Shown piece after piece: positions 1 to 4,039 of a stretch of DNA of 6,533 nucleotides; positions within the stretch are counted from its first letter, which is position 1, and each line of letters starts with the position of its first letter. The translations under genes were made by a program, and so were the position numbers. Under the pieces are notes generated by a model. That model was not told the DNA's origin. It ran no database searches and was given only the letters and a program-made list of their open reading frames with translations. The DNA comes from Gammaproteobacteria bacterium (GTDB lineage: Bacteria > Pseudomonadota > Gammaproteobacteria > Arenicellales > JAOTYS01): assembly GCA_029861795.1 (NCBI GenBank), contig JAOTYS010000263.1:1-6533 (forward strand), read 5' to 3'.

Positions 1-219
1 CCCTGGGTGATTCGGGTGGAACACAACGGTAGGGTAGCCCTGAATGACCAACAACTGACCCTGCAACGCCTAAAAGAGCGCGTCAGGGCTCTGCTGCAAA
101 GCAACCCTGAACAATCTTTCATCATTCAACCTGCCTCAAATTCCGTGGCACAAGCAACGGTAGACGTGTTAGACCAGCTCAGTGCTGCGGGCGCCACGCG
201 GATCTCGCTTGCACGCTAG
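1..219 (+). CDS. exbD: ExbD/TolR-type biopolymer transport protein, C-terminal part (5' end outside window)
   Basis: This is the last 72 codons of an ExbD-family protein. The frame is open from base 1 and ends at TAG (217-219). The visible part is the periplasmic domain. It has the usual pattern of a short strand and turn (VEHNGRVALN), an amphipathic helix (LQRLKERVRALL), a strand (SFIIQPAS) and the terminal helix-strand unit (VDVLDQLSAAGATRISLA), which is the family's signature ending. ExbD works with ExbB in the inner membrane to pass proton-motive force to TonB. The membrane helix and its key Asp lie upstream and cannot be checked. It sits 13 bases before a second exbD and belongs to the same operon as tonB. 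It could also be called TolR from this fragment alone, but the following tonB favours ExbD. Confidence 0.85.
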   Translation, partial: PWVIRVEHNGRVALNDQQLTLQRLKERVRALLQSNPEQSFIIQPASNSVAQATVDVLDQLSAAGATRISLAR

Positions 220-232
220 CGCCGCGATTGAT

Positions 233-634
233 ATGAAACTCCCCGCACCGATACAGCGCGAGCATGGCGAGCATATTCTGCCGCTGATCAACGTGGTGTT
301 TTTAATTTTGATTTTTCTCATGCTAACGGCGACGGTGGAACCACCGGAACCATTTGCCGTGTCGCCTCCGAAATCTCTAAGCGAAGCGCCTGCTGGCTCC
401 GGCGAAGAGGCTGTGGTGGTTTCTGCTAACGGTCGAATTTCCATTGCAGGTCGTGAGATAGCGAGGTCGGCTTTGAAAAACAATGTAGCGCGAATGATTG
501 GCCAAAACGATGTAGCGCCAGTGAAGCTCAAAGTAGATGCTAACCTCAAGGCGCATCAGCTTATCCAAGTAATGGAGGACTTGCGGGCGGCGGGAGCCAA
601 AAAACTCCTACTCTTGACAGAGTCGTCACCGTGA
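233..634 (+). CDS. exbD: second ExbD-family protein, with Asn at the membrane Asp position
   Basis: This is a complete 133-residue ExbD, the usual length for the family. A short polar cytoplasmic N-terminus is followed by one membrane helix at about residues 15-35 (ILPLINVVFLILIFLMLTA) and a periplasmic domain ending in the characteristic MEDLRAAGAKKLLLLTE unit. The helix matches the family pattern PLxDVxxxLLIFFM, except that residue 20 is Asn (codon AAC) where ExbD and TolR normally have the proton-carrying Asp (D25 in E. coli ExbD). ATG 233 was chosen because it gives the normal short N-terminus and leaves 13 bases after the preceding exbD. An in-frame GTG at 182 would add 17 residues that overlap exbD. 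No strong ribosome site is visible, so translation may be coupled to the upstream gene. The TGA stop overlaps the tonB GTG (631-634). Confidence 0.9.
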   Translation: MKLPAPIQREHGEHILPLINVVFLILIFLMLTATVEPPEPFAVSPPKSLSEAPAGSGEEAVVVSANGRISIAGREIARSALKNNVARMIGQNDVAPVKLKVDANLKAHQLIQVMEDLRAAGAKKLLLLTESSP

Positions 635-1566
635 TAACCCGGATCCGACCGCATCACTGGTTTCTGGCTCTAGTGGTCTCGGCCGCGCTCCACGCGGCCG
701 CAGTGGTCACACTTCATGTCCCACCACTCAGTCAGCGCGCCGCGGCTGCGGGCGCCATCCAAGTTTCCTTTAGTAACGCGGTGCCAAAAAGTTCTTCCTC
801 CGTGGATCGTAAGATGCTCAATCACCCCGCTATTGGCAGTAATGTATCTAGCGAAACAAATACCGAGGTGCTCTATAAAAAGCCAGAAGAGGTAATCCCT
901 ACTGCCAAGGTCGATACTGAGCTCGCGTCATTGGATTCTGAGCAGCAAAGCCCCGCCGCCACCAACGCACTAATGCCGATGGCAACCGAGCGGACAACCG
1001 CTGAACCCTTATCTACAGAGCGGGTGGTGCCGATACCCGATGAACAATCCCGATCTCACCGGGACAGTCAGTCGCAAGCACCCAGCAAGGCCATACCAAC
1101 TCAAGCAAAAATGACCGGCGCGAAGTTTCTCACCGAGTCACAGGAAGTGTTTTCGGACACCGATCCTTCTGCCGCCGCATTGAGGCAACCGACAGCGGAC
1201 TTACTAAGTGCTGGTATGATCAAAAAAACGCCTGTTGCGGGTTCGATGGAAACCGAGCGCGAGCCATTAGGCGAGTATCTGGAGGTGGTTCGCGACCGAC
1301 TCGCGACAGAACATCGCTATCCTAAACTTGCCCAGCACCGCCGGCAAAAGGGTACCGCCGTGGTGAAATTTACCGTCAACCCCCGCGGCGCTATAACGGC
1401 CTATGAGGTCATATCTTCCTCTGGATATGGGTTGCTAGACGCCGAAGCATTGCGATTACTCGAAAGAGTATCTCCCCTACCGCCGTTTCCCTCTGATCTT
1501 CGGCGCAATGCACTTGTGATCAAGATGCCCATCGCGTTCAAACTCGTCTCCGCAAAACAGAATTAA
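631..1566 (+). CDS. tonB: TonB energy-transducing protein
   Basis: This is a 311-residue TonB-type protein that would carry energy from the ExbB-ExbD complex to outer-membrane TonB-dependent transporters. The basic N-terminus (MITRIRPHHW) leads into one membrane anchor at about 10-29. The anchor contains the S-x-x-x-H pair seen in TonB anchors (S17, H21), known in E. coli TonB to be needed for coupling. Residues about 40-210 are a polar periplasmic linker with roughly 15 scattered prolines, but without the Glu-Pro/Lys-Pro repeats of enteric TonB. Residues about 213-306 form the TonB C-terminal domain: YP at 230-231, the strand GTAVVKFTVNPRG, then SSSG (262-265), LD (269-270) and the PLPPFP turn (282-287). 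The GTG start overlaps the exbD stop in GTGA, and the next in-frame Met (62) would lose the anchor. A paralogous TonB with a dedicated transporter is possible. Confidence 0.92.
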   Translation: MITRIRPHHWFLALVVSAALHAAAVVTLHVPPLSQRAAAAGAIQVSFSNAVPKSSSSVDRKMLNHPAIGSNVSSETNTEVLYKKPEEVIPTAKVDTELASLDSEQQSPAATNALMPMATERTTAEPLSTERVVPIPDEQSRSHRDSQSQAPSKAIPTQAKMTGAKFLTESQEVFSDTDPSAAALRQPTADLLSAGMIKKTPVAGSMETEREPLGEYLEVVRDRLATEHRYPKLAQHRRQKGTAVVKFTVNPRGAITAYEVISSSGYGLLDAEALRLLERVSPLPPFPSDLRRNALVIKMPIAFKLVSAKQN

Positions 1567-1590
1567 CGATCTCAGGCGAATCATTAGACC

Positions 1591-1908
1591 CTAACTTTCT
1601 TGCACGCCAGGGGTTTCGTGCCTGAGGACTCGACAAGCATAGTTGAATCCCGCGGTCTGACCCGGGTGAATACGGATGATTTCAGTATGCATCAGCAGTG
1701 GTTCATCCTGCTCATCCTCAGCGTCCACCAGAACATCAACGTTCGCACCCACCGGGATAGGTTCCACCGCATACATCAACAGCCCGTTGTTGCTCATGTT
1801 CACTAGAATGCCGTCCTCAAATTCACTTGCACCGTCAATGCGATACCCAATCGGTATATCCAGCTCAAGACGTGGTTCTGATCTTTTCTCAACGAATTCG
1901 GTGGACAT
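1591..1908 (-). CDS. single-domain PilZ protein, putative c-di-GMP receptor (PilZ-A)
   Basis: This is a 105-residue protein made of one PilZ domain. Both c-di-GMP contact motifs are present near the N-terminus: KRSEPR at 8-13, giving R9xxxR13, and NMSNNG at 37-42, giving NxSxxG. The remainder fits the PilZ beta-barrel (VGANVDVLVDAEDE, then LLMHTEIIRIHPGQTAGFNYA). It has no membrane segment, signal peptide or second domain, so it probably acts in the cytosol as a c-di-GMP adaptor; its partner is unknown. ATG 1908 was chosen because GAGGAG lies 6 bases before it. A longer reading from 1965 adds 19 residues without such a site. It converges on tonB, with 24 bases between the two stops, and is the last of three PilZ genes on this strand. 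It is shorter than, and diverged from, the other two. Confidence 0.88.
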   Translation of the reverse strand: MSTEFVEKRSEPRLELDIPIGYRIDGASEFEDGILVNMSNNGLLMYAVEPIPVGANVDVLVDAEDEQDEPLLMHTEIIRIHPGQTAGFNYACRVLRHETPGVQES

Positions 1909-1914
1909 GACAGG

Positions 1915-1920
1915 CTCCTC
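1915..1920 (-). promoter_or_regulatory. ribosome binding site of PilZ-A
   Basis: On the minus strand this reads GAGGAG, 6 bases before ATG 1908. It is the clearest Shine-Dalgarno site in the window and decides the start of this PilZ gene over the longer frame beginning at 1965. Confidence 0.8.
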
Positions 1921-1940
1921 GATCTTCAGTGGCAGTGATA

Positions 1941-1951
1941 ACTTCGGAAGT
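1941..1951. repeat. small palindrome ACTTCGGAAGT in the PilZ-A leader
   Basis: These are perfect 5-base arms (ACTTC/GAAGT) around one central G, located 33 bases upstream of the PilZ-A start. The position would suit an operator, but the site is short and could be chance. No matching second site was found in the window. Confidence 0.25.
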
Positions 1952-1997
1952 ATCCGTACTAACAAGCCGCTAAGAATATCACGGAGCGAACGATTTG

Positions 1998-2037
1998 GTG
2001 ACGTTGTGCCGTCACAGCGCTACCTAGCGCCGTGACG
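1998..2037 (-). other. strong RNA hairpin with an alternative arm between two PilZ genes
   Basis: Bases 2010-2037 are nearly a perfect palindrome. CGTCAC (2010-2015) pairs with GTGACG (2032-2037), and GCGCTA (2017-2022) pairs with TAGCGC (2025-2030). The only mismatch on the + strand (A2016/C2031) becomes a G-U pair in minus-strand RNA, so that RNA can form about 12 continuous pairs with a 4-base loop. A third copy of the outer arm, GTGACG at 1998-2003, can also pair with 2010-2015 across a 6-base loop. The element lies 49 bases after the stop of the middle PilZ gene and about 100 bases before the start of PilZ-A. No U-run follows it, so a classical intrinsic terminator is unlikely. A processing or stability element, a Rho-linked terminator stem, a leader structure or an extragenic palindrome would all fit. 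Confidence 0.6.
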
Positions 2038-2086
2038 CAATGACTGTATGGGAGGTGCTAGCCGGGGGCGAATCCGCTTCGCGGAA

Positions 2087-2533
2087 TCAGTGTCTCAGCG
2101 AAAGCAACGGTTGGGTAAATTCTTGTTGAACACCGTTGGCGTCCTGATTGGCCAGGAGAATCCCTAGTACGTTAGAGAGCTGTTCCTGGTCCGAGATGGA
2201 TACTCGGGAGAATCGGACGGCTGTGGCACACTCATCCAGTTTACCCTCTACGCGCACTATCTCTGCGATCACAGAGATATACTCGCCACTCATCACTGGC
2301 AGCACAAGCTCCAGCCTTTCACCAATCCTGCCGAGTGGCAGTGATCCCACGATCTTGGCACCACTAAACGATATGTCCTTCAGCTTGCTAGGGATACCCA
2401 GCGTATCCTCGGAACTATAGTGGTCTGTGGCGAACTTGGAGGGTATCCGCACCCAAGTGGGGGCGTCCACAATGGCGCGGGCGTAGCCGCGCTTTTCTTG
2501 CGGATGTGGGCGTGCCATGTCTAATTCGGCCAT
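2087..2533 (-). CDS. PilZ-domain protein, putative c-di-GMP receptor (PilZ-B)
   Basis: This is a 148-residue PilZ protein. The c-di-GMP motifs are KRGYAR at 14-19 (R15xxxR19) and DISFSG at 53-58 (DxSxxG). The barrel continues through RLELVLPVMSGEYISVIAEI and TAVRFSR to an alpha-helical end (DQEQLSNVLGILLA). No other domain or membrane segment is seen, so it is likely a cytosolic adaptor. It is paralogous to the PilZ gene just upstream: from DxSxxG onward about 40% of positions are identical by eye. Both binding motifs fall at exactly the same residue numbers when this start is used, which supports ATG 2533. ATG 2518 is an alternative that is 5 residues shorter. The ribosome site is weak (GAGA about 8 bases before ATG). 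The frame extends upstream to a TTG at 2626, but that stretch looks non-coding. The target process is unknown. Confidence 0.87.
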   Translation of the reverse strand: MAELDMARPHPQEKRGYARAIVDAPTWVRIPSKFATDHYSSEDTLGIPSKLKDISFSGAKIVGSLPLGRIGERLELVLPVMSGEYISVIAEIVRVEGKLDECATAVRFSRVSISDQEQLSNVLGILLANQDANGVQQEFTQPLLSLRH

Positions 2534-2691
2534 TTTTTGGTCTCGTTGGCAATCACCCTGAGTGTAGACCAGTTTCCCGAAATAGGAAGTTGACGCATGC
2601 TGGTTCCGCAATAGCAACCGAACCAAAATCGCCTATCGACGTGCTTTTCTTTTAGATTCCGGCTACTGCTAGCACCTGCTGACTCCACCGC

Positions 2692-2710
2692 AAACGATGG
2701 CTCATCGCTT
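2692..2710 (-). terminator. possible weak terminator hairpin after PilZ-C
   Basis: In minus-strand RNA the bases just after the PilZ-C stop form an 8-pair stem: AAGCGATG pairs with CATCGTTT, including one G-U pair, around an AGC loop. Only a three-base U stretch ends the stem, so termination would be weak. The stem overlaps the first base of the stop codon. Confidence 0.3.
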
Positions 2711-3204
2711 TAGTTGCGTTTGAATAGCGAGCCGAATGTTGAGCGTTTTTTGGGGGAGGCCTTGGAACGCTTACGCATGGGAGAGAGCGGAGCAGATGTG
2801 AACTGACCGATGGAGTCCTCCCCTAACTTCTTTAGGATTTCCGTCAGTTTCACCTGATCGGCTACAGCGATTCGTCCAAACCGCACGGCGGTCAGATAGC
2901 CCGTCGCATCGTGCTCAGAACGCACTACGGTGCCAATTATAGAAATGTTCCCACCCTTCGTTCCCAGCGGCAGCATCAGTTCAAGTCGATCATCCACAGT
3001 GCCTAGCTGAAATGGGCCTGCTATCCTGGCACCGTTGAAGGACAAGTCCAGCAGATGGCACGCGGCGCCGAAAGCGGATGAGGATTGCTCCGCACCAGGA
3101 ATAGGTTGGGTCTGATTCCGGACCAATATCTCATAGTCGGCGGGAACACGCTCAAACTTGCGGTGCTCCTCCATATCGAGGAATGATTTCGAGGATTTCG
3201 CCAT
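2710..3204 (-). CDS. PilZ-domain protein with basic C-terminal tail (PilZ-C)
   Basis: This is a 164-residue PilZ protein. The c-di-GMP motifs are HRKFER at 14-19 (R15xxxR19) and DLSFNG at 53-58 (DxSxxG). The barrel continues through RLELMLPLGTKGGNISIIGT and TAVRFGR to a helix (DQVKLTEILKKLGE), matching the neighbouring PilZ-B closely. It differs in its last 24 residues (141-164), which hold nine Lys/Arg, no acidic residue, and end in FGSLFKRN. Such a tail could bind membrane lipid, nucleic acid or a partner protein; this is inference. ATG 3204 is the first Met in the frame. No good ribosome site is seen, and ATG 3174 is a possible shorter start. It is the first of three PilZ genes read on this strand and probably has its own promoter upstream. 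No cyclase or phosphodiesterase for c-di-GMP is in the window. Confidence 0.88.
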   Translation of the reverse strand: MAKSSKSFLDMEEHRKFERVPADYEILVRNQTQPIPGAEQSSSAFGAACHLLDLSFNGARIAGPFQLGTVDDRLELMLPLGTKGGNISIIGTVVRSEHDATGYLTAVRFGRIAVADQVKLTEILKKLGEDSIGQFTSAPLSPMRKRSKASPKKRSTFGSLFKRN

Positions 3205-3235
3205 GGGGCTATGAGATCTTTACCAGCGCCGATTA

Positions 3236-3266
3236 AGTATACGCAACAGGCTGAAAATTGATACAA
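3236..3266 (-). promoter_or_regulatory. candidate sigma-70-like promoter for PilZ-C
   Basis: On the minus strand TATACT (3236-3241) is a 5/6 match to the -10 box. TTGTAT (3261-3266) is a poor -35 candidate at a 19-base spacing. Transcription would begin about 25 bases before the PilZ-C start. The -10 is good but the -35 and spacing are weak. Confidence 0.35.
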
Positions 3267-3330
3267 AACTTCTGCCGCTTGTCCTCCGATTTACAACGCT
3301 TGTCAATAGAGCAGGCGATTGGCGCTGGCC

Positions 3331-3740
3331 AACGCTTGGGACCACCTAGCCATAGAGCGATGCCGCTACGGACTGATGTTGGACGAGAACGGCGTGACTG
3401 CGCGCTTAGCTCCGCAATCATTACCTTATGAGTACTACTACCGGTGGTTGCAGCCAAAGTTTATAACTGGCTCGGAGTGGCTGCAATGTGAACGCACCGA
3501 CATGGAACTACATTTGACATCGGTCACTACCCAATGGATCAGTATCGCACCGGCCGGCCCAAACTCGCGCCTTAACCACTCTGCGCAGGCGCCGCCCCAC
3601 ATGGGCATGGCGGTGGGCAAAGTGGCCGATGTCCACGCGCGCATCTTTCGCATCAGTTTCAGCGGCGAGCTTCAGTGTGAAATCAATGTCCCAGCAGGGT
3701 ATGCTCTGAGAACATGGCAAACTTTACTCGACGCTGGGGC
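3331..3740 (+). pseudogene. soxA: decayed fragment of sarcosine oxidase alpha subunit
   Basis: Several stretches match the C-terminal aminomethyltransferase (folate-binding) part of heterotetrameric sarcosine oxidase alpha, an enzyme that oxidatively demethylates sarcosine. In order they are: NAWDHLAIERCRYGLMLDENG then VTARL (about 5 residues missing between); HYLMSTTTGG in the next frame (3419-3448); AAKVYNWL in the third frame (3450-3473); then back in the first frame EWLQC, LTSVTTQW, AGPNSR, a gap, PHMGMAVGKVA, ARIFRISFSGEL and EINVPAGYALRTWQTLLDAGA. The family reads these segments as one continuous chain, so the piece carries three frame changes and at least two deletions. The N-terminal FAD/NAD and oxidoreductase regions (roughly 700 residues) and the end of the gene are absent. 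The frame is open from 3319 to 3801 only by accident; it has no ribosome site and is not a working 160-residue gene. Family assignment is from remembered motif order, not a search. Confidence 0.8.
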
Positions 3741-3752
3741 GTCAGGGTATTG

Positions 3753-3889
3753 CGTTCAGGTCCGACTGGCAAGACAAGCGGTGCTGAATTGGTCGTCGTG
3801 ATCAAACACAGCTCTATGAAATCTACTGGGACAGTGGATTCACCCAATAACTGTGGCACTCGCTAAAGGTCGCCGCCGCAGAATTCTGA
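3753..3889 (+). pseudogene. soxG: decayed 3' end of sarcosine oxidase gamma subunit
   Basis: The frame at 3809-3889 reads QLYEIYWDSGFTQ, then a TAA stop (3848-3850), then LWHSLKVAAAEF and a TGA. This fits the usual SoxG ending, where a (T)YxLxVxRSFAxYLWxxLxxAAxEx pattern closes the protein, with TAA standing where the conserved Tyr codon should be. Just upstream, in another frame, GKTSGAELVVVI (about 3765-3800) resembles the preceding SoxG stretch (ARTLLxxAxVxL), implying a frameshift near 3800. In sarcosine oxidase operons soxG directly follows soxA, and this remnant lies directly after the soxA remnant. The end of soxA and most of soxG therefore seem to have been lost in one deletion. The exact left edge is uncertain, and the upstream part of the match is weak. 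No function is expected. Confidence 0.6.
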
Positions 3890-4039
3890 GAGTGCACTAT
3901 ACGCCGTCGACTGTCTGGGGTATCTACCTGATACACTGTTGTAGCGTACCGCACTTTCAGCAACAAGCGTTTGCTTGGGTAGACACCAGGGCCCAAGCTA
4001 GAACATCGAGATTCACCGACAATCATAATTAAGAAATCA
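3890..4039. other. non-coding leader region before the membrane protein gene
   Basis: This is 150 bases between the soxG remnant and the GTG of the next gene. No open frame or recognisable gene remnant is seen. It contains the paired inverted repeats at 3964-3998. A CATAAT at 4024-4029 resembles a -10 box but lies too close to the start (10 bases) and has no -35, so no promoter is called. Confidence 0.5.
3964..3998 (+). repeat. overlapping inverted repeats (two exclusive hairpins) in the leader
   Basis: There are three arms: CAAGC (3964-3968), GCTTGGG (3973-3979) and CCCAAGC (3992-3998). The middle arm can pair with the left arm (5 pairs, 4-base loop) or the right arm (7 perfect pairs, 12-base loop), but not both. 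The block ends 41 bases before the GTG start of the membrane protein gene, so it would lie in its 5' leader if transcription starts upstream. The arrangement resembles an attenuator switch or a protein-binding double site, but the short arms could also be chance. Confidence 0.4.

Noticed and set aside
182..232. GTG at 182 as the start of the second exbD
   Set aside because: It would add 17 residues encoded over the end of the first exbD, with no family resemblance. ATG 233 gives the normal short ExbD N-terminus.
1601..1626. GCACG...CGTGC inverted repeat just after tonB
   Set aside because: It is a five-pair stem with a ten-base loop inside the PilZ-A coding end, without a T-run; weak as a tonB terminator.
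2070..2088. Hairpin TCCGC-TTC-GCGGA at the PilZ-B stop as a terminator
   Set aside because: It has only five uninterrupted pairs, overlaps the stop codon and is not followed by T on the minus strand.
2053..2677. AGGTGCTAGC at 2053-2062 and its inverted copy at 2668-2677 flanking PilZ-B
   Set aside because: Ten-base matches are expected by chance several times in 6.5 kb, and the flanking bases do not extend the match convincingly.
3301..3306. Perfect TTGACA (-35 box) on the minus strand upstream of PilZ-C
   Set aside because: No -10-like hexamer lies 16-18 bases downstream; the sequence there reads GACAAG.
3319..3801. A 160-residue intact gene starting at TTG 3319
   Set aside because: It has no ribosome site. 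SoxA-like segments in the two other frames fill gaps in this frame, showing it is a shifted pseudogene.
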